Part shown: one piece after another, positions 1 to 6,844 of the stretch | Layout of the letters: each line of letters starts with the position of its first letter | How positions within the stretch are numbered: the stretch's first letter is position 1 | DNA from: Sedimentisphaerales bacterium | GTDB taxonomy: Bacteria; Planctomycetota; Phycisphaerae; Sedimentisphaerales; SG8-4 | Assembly (NCBI GenBank): GCA_016932895.1 | Contig: JAFGCA010000019.1 | Location: forward strand, 1-13,838 | DNA: 13,838 nt | Reading direction: 5' to 3' | Position numbers and translations under genes: made by a program | Notes under the pieces: generated by a model | What the model saw: only the letters and a program-made list of their open reading frames with translations | Told to the model about the DNA's origin: nothing | Databases searched by the model: none

Positions 1-978
1 CCGCCGCCGCGAACCAGAAAATTCAGCATCTGGCGCATCTTCTGGGGCGTGCTCTTCGGAATGTCTCTGCTGGCCAACATCGGGCTCTTCCTCCTGCTGG
101 CCGGCATGGTCGCCGTCTTCGCGACCGGCCAGGCGCGGCTCTATGAGGAAGCGGTCGTCCGCGAAGGCCCCCGCGACAACAAGATCGTCCTGGTCAACAT
201 CACCGGCATGATTCACACCGAGCAGGCCGAGAACGTCTACCGCCAGCTCAAAACCGCCCGGGAGGACCGCAACGTCAAGGGCATCATCGTCCGCGTGAAC
301 TCGCCCGGCGGAACCGTCTCCGGCAGCGACCGCATCTACATGGAGATCCAACGCTACCGCCGGGAGGTGGGCAAGCCCGTCGTCGCCTTCATGCAGGGAG
401 TCGCCGCGTCCGGGGGCTATTACGCCTCCGTCGCCTGCCAGGAGATCGTCGCCGAGCCGACCACCATCACCGGCTCCATCGGTGTGATCATGAGTCATTT
501 CGTCTTCGAAGACCTGCTGGAGAACAAGCTCGGCATCAAGCCGGTCTTCCTGACCGAGGGAGACAAGAAGGACTGGCCCAGCTCGTTCCGGGCCCCGCAG
601 CAGGAGGAACTGGACTACATTCGCGAACGCCTTCTGACGCCGGCCTACAGCCGCTTCGTGGACGTCGTCAAGGAGGGACGCAGGGAAACGCTGTCCTCGG
701 CCCAGGTGGACGCGTTGGCCGATGGCAGCATTTTTTCGGCCCCCCAGGCGCTGGAGGAGAAGCTGATCGACAAGATCGGATACCTCGACGATGCCGTCGC
801 GGCGGTGGCCTCTCTCGCGGGGATCGAGAAAGCGCACGTCATCGAATATCGCCGGCCGTTTTCCTGGACGGGCTTGCTTGGCGTCAAGAATGCGAACGTC
901 TTCAAGATCGATCGGATGAGGCTGTACGAACTGGCCACTCCGGAGATTCTCTACCTCTGGAACGCCGGCGTACATTAG
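1..978 (+). CDS. sppA: Signal peptide peptidase SppA (S49 family), 5' end cut by window
   Basis: This is a membrane-anchored serine protease of the SppA 36K type, which degrades leftover signal peptides in the cytoplasmic membrane. The frame is open from base 1 with no stop, so the true start lies upstream. Numbering here is from the GTG at 49, which sits inside an already hydrophobic stretch. Residues about 5-26 form a transmembrane segment. VNSPGG (83-88) is the substrate-groove motif. ASGGYYAS (120-127) carries the likely nucleophile Ser121, and GDKKDW (171-176) carries the likely general base Lys174. The 53-residue Ser-to-Lys spacing matches the Ser147/Lys199 dyad of Bacillus SppA, as I recall it. 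A GC-rich hairpin follows the stop. The next gene is co-directional, 102 bases away, and has its own Shine-Dalgarno, so shared transcription is possible but not shown. Confidence 0.93.
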   Translation, partial: PPPRTRKFSIWRIFWGVLFGMSLLANIGLFLLLAGMVAVFATGQARLYEEAVVREGPRDNKIVLVNITGMIHTEQAENVYRQLKTAREDRNVKGIIVRVNSPGGTVSGSDRIYMEIQRYRREVGKPVVAFMQGVAASGGYYASVACQEIVAEPTTITGSIGVIMSHFVFEDLLENKLGIKPVFLTEGDKKDWPSSFRAPQQEELDYIRERLLTPAYSRFVDVVKEGRRETLSSAQVDALADGSIFSAPQALEEKLIDKIGYLDDAVAAVASLAGIEKAHVIEYRRPFSWTGLLGVKNANVFKIDRMRLYELATPEILYLWNAGVH

Positions 979-997
979 CCGCCCGCCGAAGGGCGGC
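978..997 (+). terminator. GC-rich hairpin after sppA, possible weak terminator
   Basis: A 7-bp perfect stem (GCCGCCC / GGGCGGC) with a 6-base loop begins at the last base of the sppA stop codon. No T-tract follows, so it is not a canonical intrinsic terminator. It may only stabilise the 3' end or slow the polymerase. Confidence 0.3.
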
Positions 998-1068
998 GGT
1001 GCCGTTGCCCGCAGCGTGTTGCTGACGACGGTTGCGCCAGGACATTTGAAACGGAAGTCAAAACTCGT

Positions 1069-1073
1069 GGAGG
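1069..1073 (+). promoter_or_regulatory. Shine-Dalgarno of the glycoside hydrolase gene
   Basis: GGAGG lies 7 bases before the ATG at 1081. It fixes the start immediately ahead of the signal peptide. Confidence 0.75.
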
Positions 1074-1080
1074 TCACGAC

Positions 1081-2622
1081 ATGAAGCGCAGAGATCGCTG
1101 CCCTTCGAGAACGCTCATGCTGATTCTTCTGGCGGCCGGGACCGCCATCGCCCTGAGCGGCTGTGCGGCGCTGACCGGGGAAAGCGGCAAGGCAAAGAAA
1201 CTGGGGCTGGTGGCGGTAACGCCCGACGGGACCGGATTCGTCGAGCAAATCCCCGGCCTCCTGGGTACGGAATTGCGGCCGTTCGTACCCTTCGGCACCA
1301 ACTACTACGACCCCAACACCGGCTGGCCTCCGAAGCTCTGGCAACAGTTCGATCCCGACCGCGTGACACAGCACTTCCGTGTCATGAGCGAACTGGGCGT
1401 CAACTGCGCCCGCGTGTTCCTGACCGCCGGTTCCTTCCAGCCCGACGTCAATACCGTGGATGAGCAAGCCCTCGAGAAGCTCGATACCCTGGTAAAAATC
1501 GCCCGCGAGGCCCGCATCCACCTCATCCTCACCGGCCCGGACCACTGGGAAGGCAGCCCGGCCTACTGGAAACCGGATCGGTTCGCCGGCGCCGAATCAC
1601 TGCGGGCCCTCGAGTATTTCTGGTCCGTCGTGGCCCAGCGCTACGCAGGCGAACCGGCGATCTTCGCCTGGGACCTGCTCAACGAGCCGCAGATGCCCTG
1701 GTTTGTCGAATCCTGGCGTCCACAATGGAATACGTTCCTCAAGAAACAGTACGGCACGTGGCCGACGCTGCAAGCCGCCTATGCGGACGACCTGGCCGAG
1801 GCCGAATCCTGGGGCGATATCGCCGTGCCCAAGGATGAAGCCAATCCGGGCAACCGGCGTCTGCAGGACTGGCAGGTCTTCCGCGAGTCGCTGGCCGACG
1901 AGTGGGTCCGCCGGCAAGCCCAGGCCATTCGCCAGGCCGACCCCACCGCGCGCGTCACCGTCGGCTACATCCAATGGTCGTATCCCGTGGTTCGCATCGG
2001 CGACCCGAGCCTCTATTCCGCCTTCAACCCCCGCCGGCAGGAGAAGTGGCTCGACTTTGTCTCGATTCATTTCTATCCGGCCATGGGACACCCCTTCGCC
2101 TCGCGCGCCAACTGGGAAATGAACCTGGCGTACCTTCAAAGTGTTCTGGCTTATTGTCACACGGGCAAGCCCGTGGTTCTCGGCGAGTACGGATGGTATG
2201 GGGGCGGCGCCGCCCAGGGCCGGCCCTACCTCGACGAACATCAGCAGGCCCGTTGGATCGTGGCCGAGATCGAAGCGTCGCGCCGTCTGGCGTGCGGCTG
2301 GCTGTCGTGGCCTCTCGCCGACACGCCGGATTCGACGGACATGAGCCGCTACGGCGGCATGGTCAAGGAGAACATGATCCGCAAGATCTGGGCGTGGCGC
2401 TTCAAGTCCTATGCCGCCGGCCTGGCGGACTTGTCCCAGCCGACCCCGGAGCTGCCCGAGGTCGATGTCACCGCCTCCCTCACGGCTCCCGTCGCCGATC
2501 TCGTGCCGATGCAGGAAAAGCACGCCGAGAGGATCGCCGAAGCGCTCCGCAGCGCCGGGGCGCTGCCCGAAATCCAAAACCGGACCCAAGAGATGATCAG
2601 GGCGCAAGGAACGTCGCAGTGA
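1081..2622 (+). CDS. GH5-like glycoside hydrolase lipoprotein
   Basis: This is probably a retaining endo-beta-glycanase of clan GH-A (cellulase or mannanase type) tethered to the envelope. The start is fixed by GGAGG at 1069-1073, 7 bases before ATG. The signal peptide ends in the lipobox LSGC, with lipidated Cys28. The (beta/alpha)8 barrel spans roughly residues 60-440. The acid/base is likely Glu202 in WDLLNEP (197-203) and the nucleophile Glu369 in VVLGEYGW (365-372). HFYP (330-333) fits the conserved His/Tyr strand. Residues about 211-262 form an insertion with W-FL-YGTWPTLQAAY, reminiscent of barrel insertions in GH42-like enzymes. The C-terminal 60 residues look non-catalytic. At 513 residues it is longer than a minimal GH5 domain. 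The substrate cannot be read from sequence, and GH42-like or another clan GH-A family is the main alternative. It converges on miaB. Confidence 0.82.
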   Translation: MKRRDRCPSRTLMLILLAAGTAIALSGCAALTGESGKAKKLGLVAVTPDGTGFVEQIPGLLGTELRPFVPFGTNYYDPNTGWPPKLWQQFDPDRVTQHFRVMSELGVNCARVFLTAGSFQPDVNTVDEQALEKLDTLVKIAREARIHLILTGPDHWEGSPAYWKPDRFAGAESLRALEYFWSVVAQRYAGEPAIFAWDLLNEPQMPWFVESWRPQWNTFLKKQYGTWPTLQAAYADDLAEAESWGDIAVPKDEANPGNRRLQDWQVFRESLADEWVRRQAQAIRQADPTARVTVGYIQWSYPVVRIGDPSLYSAFNPRRQEKWLDFVSIHFYPAMGHPFASRANWEMNLAYLQSVLAYCHTGKPVVLGEYGWYGGGAAQGRPYLDEHQQARWIVAEIEASRRLACGWLSWPLADTPDSTDMSRYGGMVKENMIRKIWAWRFKSYAAGLADLSQPTPELPEVDVTASLTAPVADLVPMQEKHAERIAEALRSAGALPEIQNRTQEMIRAQGTSQ

Positions 2623-2719
2623 TGCTGCCGGCCCGTTCCGAAAGCGCCCGGCACGCGGACCGGGGGACGCCCGGGGGCGCACATCACCTGATGAATGTCA
2701 CTTCCTCGCGGCGCGCGCC

Positions 2720-4117
2720 TCATCGGCGCAGCTCGCCAAAGAGGGTCAGCGGCGCTGTGCGCGTGATCTGTACCTCGGCGAAATCCCCCGCCCGGGAAGG
2801 GGGACCGTTGAAGACCACGATGGCGTCGGTCGAGGTGCGTCCCACCAGTTGCGGCTGATCGTTTTCGTCCCTCGGGTTGAGGCGGGACTTCTTGCTCAAT
2901 CCCTCCACCAGGACCCGGACGGTCCGGCCCAAAAAGGCCCGGCTCCATTGGTCGCTGACCGCCTCCTGCACCGCCAACAGCTCGACGTTCCGCCTTTGCT
3001 TGACGTCGGCGCCGACGGTGTCTTGCAGACGCTTGTCGGCCGTGGTGCCCGGCCGGGGCGAATATTTAAAGATAAAGCAGTTCTTGTACATCGCCTTACG
3101 AACCATCTCCGCCGTCGCCTGGAAATCCTCTTCGGTCTCGCCCGGAAAACCGACGATGAAGTCCCCCGCCACCGCGACCCCGGGCACGATCTCCCGGGCC
3201 CGCGCCAGCAGCTCGAGATACTCGGCCGCGCTGTAGTGCCGGTTCATCGCCCGCAGGATGCGGTCCGAGCCGCTCTGCGCCGGCATGTGCAGGTACGCGC
3301 ACACCTTCTCCGACGAGGCCATGACGCGCAGAATCTCATCGTAGAACTCCTTCGACGGGTAGCTCGTGACAAATTTGACCCATTCGATTCCCTCGACGCC
3401 GGCCGCCATCTCCAGCAGGTCGGCCAGGCACCAGGTCCGCTCCCCGCTTTCGTACCGGTAGGAGTTGACCGTCTGGCCCAGCAACGTCACATGCCTGGTC
3501 CCTTCGTCGGCCAGCCTCCGAATCTGCTCGGTAATGGCCTGCGGCGGCCGGCACACCTCGGCGCCGCGAACGTAGGGGACGATGCAGTAGGTGCAGAAAT
3601 TGTCGCAGCCCCGCATCACGCGCACGAAGGCCTGCCCGGGCAAGGCCCCTTCTGCGATGCCGTCGACGCCGTAGGCGGACTCGAATCGTTCCAGGGCCAC
3701 ACCGGCCGGCTCGTCCGGGCGCCGCACGGCCGCCGCCACCGCGATCCGCTTCTCGTGGCGTCTGAGGGCCTCGCCGACAAGCCGGGCCACCTGCGGAATC
3801 TGCGTCGGCCCGCAAACCACGTCGACAGACTCGTGCTCCAGCAGTCTCTCGCCCAGGCGCTGCGCCATGCACCCGATCACGCCCACCACCAGGTTCGGGC
3901 GGTGCTTGCGGGCGTGCTTGAGATGCCCCAAATGCGAAAACACCCGCTCCTCGGCATGCTCCCGCACCGAGCAGGTATTGATCAGGACAACGTCCGCGTC
4001 CCGCACGTCGTCGGTCAAGCCGTAGCCGGCATCTTTCAGCGCCGCGGCCACCAGCGCCGTGTCCAGCTTGTTCATCTGGCAGCCGAAGCTGCGAATATGC
4101 ACTCTTCGTTCGTTCAT
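2720..4117 (-). CDS. miaB: tRNA-2-methylthio-N6-dimethylallyladenosine synthase MiaB
   Basis: This cytoplasmic radical-SAM enzyme methylthiolates i6A at position 37 of tRNAs reading UNN codons, supporting decoding accuracy. All three parts of the family are visible. The N-terminal UPF0004 domain has the auxiliary-cluster cysteines Cys13 (SFGCQMN), Cys49 (INTCS) and Cys83 (IGCMAQ). The radical-SAM core has CDNFCTYC (171-178) with Cys171, Cys175 and Cys178. A C-terminal TRAM-like segment spans about 395-462. The 465-residue length is normal, and the opening MNERRVHIRSFGCQMNK matches the usual family start, although I see no Shine-Dalgarno before the ATG. The upstream gene on the same strand ends 81 bases away. 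QMN and the CMAQRLGE context favour MiaB over the related MtaB and RimO. Confidence 0.95.
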   Translation of the reverse strand: MNERRVHIRSFGCQMNKLDTALVAAALKDAGYGLTDDVRDADVVLINTCSVREHAEERVFSHLGHLKHARKHRPNLVVGVIGCMAQRLGERLLEHESVDVVCGPTQIPQVARLVGEALRRHEKRIAVAAAVRRPDEPAGVALERFESAYGVDGIAEGALPGQAFVRVMRGCDNFCTYCIVPYVRGAEVCRPPQAITEQIRRLADEGTRHVTLLGQTVNSYRYESGERTWCLADLLEMAAGVEGIEWVKFVTSYPSKEFYDEILRVMASSEKVCAYLHMPAQSGSDRILRAMNRHYSAAEYLELLARAREIVPGVAVAGDFIVGFPGETEEDFQATAEMVRKAMYKNCFIFKYSPRPGTTADKRLQDTVGADVKQRRNVELLAVQEAVSDQWSRAFLGRTVRVLVEGLSKKSRLNPRDENDQPQLVGRTSTDAIVVFNGPPSRAGDFAEVQITRTAPLTLFGELRR

Positions 4118-4198
4118 AGGGTGCTAACGATACGACATCAGGACGTCAAAATCAATCGGCCGGCAAATCGGGGCCTCTGGACCCCGTCGCCGCCCCGG

Positions 4199-5035
4199 CT
4201 ACCCCGCCGATCGGGCCGGACCCACGACCCGCCCGGCCGCACAATTGGGTTCGTTTGCCACAATCGGCCCCGGCACCGCACTGACAGGCCCGGAAAACCC
4301 ATCTTCTCCCGGCTGAACGGCCCTCGCGCGCGTCTGAGACGCCGTCGCAGGCCCGCGCTCACCCCACTTTTCCTCCCGCCCGATTGGCTTCGTTTGGCGC
4401 GACGCCTCACCACCGCCGGCGCAGCTCGCCCCGGCCGCCCCCTGTTCCATCGCACTGGCAGGCTCAGGCTTACCCCACCGGTTGTCCGGCCGCGGCGGCT
4501 TCTTCGTCTCCGGCTCCAACTCCCGCATGAGCCTCATCTTCTGAAGCTCGTTCATGCTCTTGTACAGGCTGTGCTCGATCCGCCGCTCGTACATCGACAG
4601 TCGCTCCAGCACCCGCCCATTGGCGAAATCACGCAGCGCCGCCCGCCCGAGCGGCGTTTCCTGCGGGCCGTCGGCGTCGCTGTCGGCCTCGGCCGACCGC
4701 GCGTTCCTCCGAAACGGGTCGGACGCCACCCTGGCCAGCAGCGTATCGAACGCCTCGTTCTGCGCCCGCTCGGCCCGACGCAAGCGCCACGACAGGCTCA
4801 CCACCCGCTCGGCCAGCATCGATTCCATCGCCCCGTCCGGCGACAGCTCGCCCAACAGCTCGTCCCGATAAAACTCAAACTCCCCCACGTCCTCCCCCGC
4901 AATGACCGCCTTTTGCGCCAGCAAACCGTGCTTGAGAGCATTCTGCGAAGCAACCGCCTTGCCCTCATCCGATCGCGGCCCCGTCGACTTCCGTGCATTC
5001 AACCGATTCGCCTGAACCTGTGCTTCTGTCGCCAT
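4199..5035 (-). CDS. Uncharacterised protein with NA-STGP-GK-NALKHGL N-terminal motif
   Basis: I do not know a function for this 278-residue protein. Residues 10-40 carry a motif (NRLNARKSTGP, then GK, then NALKHGLLA) that I recall from a family of unannotated proteins scattered through planctomycetes, acidobacteria and proteobacteria. Residues about 45-185 are charged and probably helical, with an RLRRAERAQNEAF stretch suggesting a coiled coil or nucleic-acid contact. From about residue 190 the protein turns into Gly/Pro/Ala-rich low complexity. That tail lies over a composite DNA repeat (4243-4485), so its sequence may be set by DNA rather than by protein selection. The start is supported by AAGGGG upstream of the ATG at 5033-5035. 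It has no signal peptide and is likely cytoplasmic. It is co-directional with miaB, but a functional link is not evident. Confidence 0.6.
   Translation of the reverse strand: MATEAQVQANRLNARKSTGPRSDEGKAVASQNALKHGLLAQKAVIAGEDVGEFEFYRDELLGELSPDGAMESMLAERVVSLSWRLRRAERAQNEAFDTLLARVASDPFRRNARSAEADSDADGPQETPLGRAALRDFANGRVLERLSMYERRIEHSLYKSMNELQKMRLMRELEPETKKPPRPDNRWGKPEPASAMEQGAAGASCAGGGEASRQTKPIGREEKWGERGPATASQTRARAVQPGEDGFSGPVSAVPGPIVANEPNCAAGRVVGPARSAG
4243..4485 (-). repeat. Composite degenerate DNA repeat inside the 3' part of the 4199-5035 gene
   Basis: Two short units alternate. Unit A, read on the minus strand, is GGCAAACGAACCCAATT (4243-4259) and GCCAAACGAAGCCAATC (4382-4398), 14 of 17 identical. 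Unit B appears near 4277-4308, 4342-4378 and 4450-4485, sharing a core like GGGCCTGYSAGTGCG followed by a degenerate flank. The two A copies are read in different reading frames of the same gene (QTKPI versus ANEPN). This shows that the DNA, not the peptide, is the conserved unit. Confidence 0.5.
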
Positions 5036-5206
5036 GGTCTTTTCCCCTTACTTTTTACATCTACCATTTCCAATTTACTATTGAGTTTGACACATACCAT
5101 AACTCCATTCCGTTTCGCCGTCAAGACAAATCCTGTGTTTTTTTGTAGAAGAGCAAAAAGGGCGTAGGGTGGCCAGATTCTTTGCCCATGCCGATTCTCA
5201 TTGCTG

Positions 5207-5523
5207 GAACCGCGAAGGACGCGAAGAAATCATCAATAATCAATCATCGATCATCAATGAAGGGGCCCGGATTCGATCCTGTCATTGCGAGCGCAGCGAG
5301 GCAATCTCCCATGCCACGGATTTGGAGCCGCAGAGGACGCGGAGGAACGCATCGGTTCCGCTTCACGGTTTCTCGAACCGCGAAATACGCGGAGCACGCG
5401 AAAACCAAATGTTCTGCCACAGAGGTCTCAGAGAACACCGAGAAAGGCGTAGGGCGTGTCCTGCACGCCGGCTTTTGAACGAAACAGCAGGATTCTCTCA
5501 CGAAACCACAAAGCCACGAAGAG
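5207..5523 (+). repeat. Five degenerate units of an ACC-GCGAAG-CGCGAAG interspersed repeat
   Basis: The units are 5207-5230 (GAACCGCGAAGGACGCGAAG), 5325-5346 (GAGCCGCAGAGGACGCGGAG), 5375-5402 (GAACCGCGAAATACGCGGAG), 5416-5446 (GCCACAGAGGTCTCAGAGAA) and 5502-5523 (GAAACCACAAAGCCACGAAG). They share the pattern RCC-C-R-A-R followed by a C-CR-AG half-unit, all in the same orientation and unevenly spaced. From memory, similar sequences recur in intergenic DNA of many environmental bacteria and are often mistranslated into small ORFs. Confidence 0.6.
5281..5306 (+). repeat. GTCATTGCGAGCG-type interspersed repeat, single copy
   Basis: The unit begins GTCATTGCGAGCGCAGCGAG and ends GGCAATC. It matches the two arms found at 9330-9404 in the same window. 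Its translations (VIASAARQS, HCERSEAIS) are strings I recall from over-predicted ORFs in many bacterial genomes. Confidence 0.65.
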
Positions 5524-5586
5524 GTACGAGATGCGCCAGGTGGCAGCGTCAAGCGCAGAGGTTAATAGGAACCGCGATTTGCGACT

Positions 5587-5737
5587 GTCCCCGTCACGTC
5601 CCCGTCTCGAACATTGTACCGGACCCGAATGCCATGAAGTCAAGCGGGCATCTGTCGAAGACCCTACGCTTTCGGGGCAAAAACGCGGTTTCAGTGGTAG
5701 TGTTATGCCTTATCTTCATGCCATTTGTACCGGACCC
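5587..5737 (+). repeat. Short direct repeats: GTCCCCGTC pair and TTGTACCGGACCC pair
   Basis: GTCCCCGTC occurs at 5587-5595 and 5598-5606. TTGTACCGGACCC occurs exactly at 5614-5626 and again at 5725-5737, 111 bases apart, the second copy lying just before the terminator of the PEP-CTERM gene. No coding explanation is visible. Confidence 0.5.
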
Positions 5738-5765
5738 CTTTAATTCAAGTGATGAGAGGAGACAC

Positions 5766-5799
5766 GAAAAAAGGGCTGCGACCTAGCGGTCGCAGCCCT
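5766..5799 (-). terminator. Intrinsic terminator of the 5827-6507 PEP-CTERM gene
   Basis: Read on the minus strand, a perfect 12-bp stem AGGGCTGCGACC / GGTCGCAGCCCT with a 4-base loop is followed by TTTTTT. It begins 28 bases after the stop codon. This is a textbook Rho-independent terminator, and transcription from the gene should end here. Part of the T-tract overlaps the stem base. Confidence 0.9.
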
Positions 5800-5826
5800 G
5801 CAGAGACAAGTACTCACCGCAATTCG

Positions 5827-6507
5827 CTACAGCGTTCTACGTCTGCGCATCCAGCCAACCAGACCCGCGCCGAGGCCGCCAAGCAACATCGCGCCAGGGA
5901 CAGGGACGGGAGTGGATATTGTCGAAATTGCTCCGACAGCGTCTATATCCGCTCCGACAGTGGCGCCCGACTGGCCATCCAGAAGGGGATCGTCGGTGAG
6001 ACGAACATAGCCGAAGATGTCACCGCTTCCAAAGCCATAGGCGTCGATGTCTACCGTTGAGAAGCTACCACCTACAGCGCCAACCGGGCTCCACGAACTG
6101 CCGTCCACGCTGATCTCTACATAGGTGTCCTCGACGTCAGGGCCAACTTCAAAGATGTATAGATCGGGGGTAGCATCGTCACTTCCGGTGAGCTTGTTGT
6201 CAACGAACTGAAGTGTGATACTGCCACCGTCCCCGAGAGACACGAAGGTGCACAATGCCTGCGAAGCGGCCGTATTGGCTCCAGCGTAGTCGGGAATCCC
6301 CAGCGCGTTGAATGCGCCTCGATAGGCCTCGGTCGGGCTTGACCCAACCATGACGGGGGAGTAGTCCACAACTGCATCGGCAAAGGAAATGGCCCCCTGC
6401 GGAAAATCCGCCCCTCCCTGCGTGTTTCCGATGTAAACGGCGTGTGTCGGGAGCGACCAGACCAGAACCAGCAGACACACTCCCTTGAACATCCATTGTG
6501 TTTTCAT
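5827..6507 (-). CDS. PEP-CTERM sorting-domain protein with cyanobacterial-like GSITLQF domain
   Basis: This is an exported surface protein of 226 residues. It has a Sec signal peptide (KTQWMFKGVCLLVLVWSL, probable cleavage after THA at 23). It ends in a PEP-CTERM-type sorting tail (201-226): VPVPG, a hydrophobic glycine-rich helix, then RRRR. Exosortases are known to recognise and remove such tails. The middle (about 70-195), with SLGDGGSITLQFVDN, IFEVGPDVEDTYVEIS and YVRLTDD-GADIDAVGAIS segments, resembles a beta-rich module I recall from PEP-CTERM proteins of cyanobacteria and planctomycetes; its ligand is unknown. The start at 6507 is preferred over an ATG at 6546 because AAGGGG lies just ahead and the signal peptide begins there. 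A predicted promoter lies at 6673-6701 and a strong terminator at 5766-5799, so it is probably monocistronic. No exosortase gene is in the window. Confidence 0.85.
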   Translation of the reverse strand: MKTQWMFKGVCLLVLVWSLPTHAVYIGNTQGGADFPQGAISFADAVVDYSPVMVGSSPTEAYRGAFNALGIPDYAGANTAASQALCTFVSLGDGGSITLQFVDNKLTGSDDATPDLYIFEVGPDVEDTYVEISVDGSSWSPVGAVGGSFSTVDIDAYGFGSGDIFGYVRLTDDPLLDGQSGATVGADIDAVGAISTISTPVPVPGAMLLGGLGAGLVGWMRRRRTL

Positions 6508-6534
6508 CCTTTTCCCCTTTCCCAAGATATGAGA

Positions 6535-6555
6535 TGCCCCGAACAATCAGGGGCA
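6535..6555 (-). promoter_or_regulatory. Inverted repeat in the leader of the 5827-6507 gene
   Basis: TGCCCC and GGGGCA are separated by 9 bases and lie 28-48 bases upstream of the start codon, outside the Shine-Dalgarno. It could be a leader hairpin or a protein site. The stem is short and nothing more is seen. Confidence 0.25.
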
Positions 6556-6672
6556 CATATTGGTTGCCGCGTCCGTGTCCGTGTCCGTCTCTACCTGCTA
6601 TGCAACTGAACTCCTCTGCGTCGGCATCGATCAAACAAGCCACGATCCAGAGTCGATTGATCGTGCCTCTTT

Positions 6673-6719
6673 CTTTTAGCGACACTGGCCCACCATGTCA
6701 ATACGTAGAACTACGTATT
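6673..6719 (-). promoter_or_regulatory. Candidate sigma70-type promoter with operator-like dyad over the -35
   Basis: On the minus strand, TTGACA (6696-6701) is a perfect -35 box. It is followed after exactly 17 bases by TAAAAG (6673-6678), a 4-of-6 match to TATAAT. A perfect 9-bp inverted repeat, AATACGTAG-AA-CTACGTATT (6700-6719), abuts and overlaps the -35 by two bases, a typical repressor position. Transcription would start near 6666 and give about a 160-base leader for the 5827-6507 gene. Confidence 0.42.
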
Positions 6720-6844
6720 TCTGCCGGGCGAGTCGTACACCGAGTCCCCCGCGAGACAATGGAGATAATGAGAGAGAATTAGGGCAATCAGCCATTGAAG
6801 CTCGTGACATTTCCGCTCGGTCGGCGGCTTTGTCTACTGCGTCC

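Larger units (their letters stand above)
5036..5764. other. Long intergenic region without a credible gene
   Basis: I see no gene here on either strand. The first 120 bases are AT-rich and must contain the promoter and leader of the minus-strand gene ending its start at 5035. No convincing -35/-10 pair stands out. Next come a run of overlapping ATCAAT-like words (5229-5260), five degenerate CGCGAAG/CACGAAG-type repeat units (5207-5523), one GTCATTGCGAGCG unit (5281-5306), a direct GTCCCCGTC pair (5587-5606) and a repeated TTGTACCGGACCC word. Open frames such as 5169-5786 (+) translate the repeats into NREGREE- and HREHRERR-like strings and are not credible proteins. Confidence 0.7.
6508..6844. 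other. Intergenic region between the two PEP-CTERM genes
   Basis: There is no credible gene. It contains the probable minus-strand promoter with an overlapping dyad (6673-6719), an inverted repeat TGCCCC-N9-GGGGCA (6535-6555) in the predicted 5' leader, and a GTCCGT tandem triplication (6571-6588). I see no canonical terminator for the 6845-7423 gene here. Confidence 0.6.

Noticed and set aside
1597..2682. A 361-codon open frame on the minus strand
   Set aside because: It is antisense to the glycoside hydrolase, which has a signal peptide and catalytic motifs.
2849..5167. A 772-codon open frame on the plus strand
   Set aside because: It runs antisense across miaB and the 4199-5035 gene. The MiaB frame has all family cysteines, and the long open frame is a by-product of high GC; its translation is Arg/His/Pro-rich and without recognisable domains.
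5262..5284. GGATTCGATCC resembling a tRNA T-loop
   Set aside because: The flanks do not pair into a T-arm, and no acceptor stem, D-arm or anticodon arm is found around it.
5169..5786. A 205-codon open frame on the plus strand
   Set aside because: It translates the interspersed repeats (NREGREE, HCERSEAIS, HREHRERR strings) and runs into the terminator hairpin; no protein features are visible.
5036..5826. A CRISPR array suggested by several repeats in one intergenic region
   Set aside because: The repeat units differ from one another, spacing is irregular, and no cas gene is nearby.
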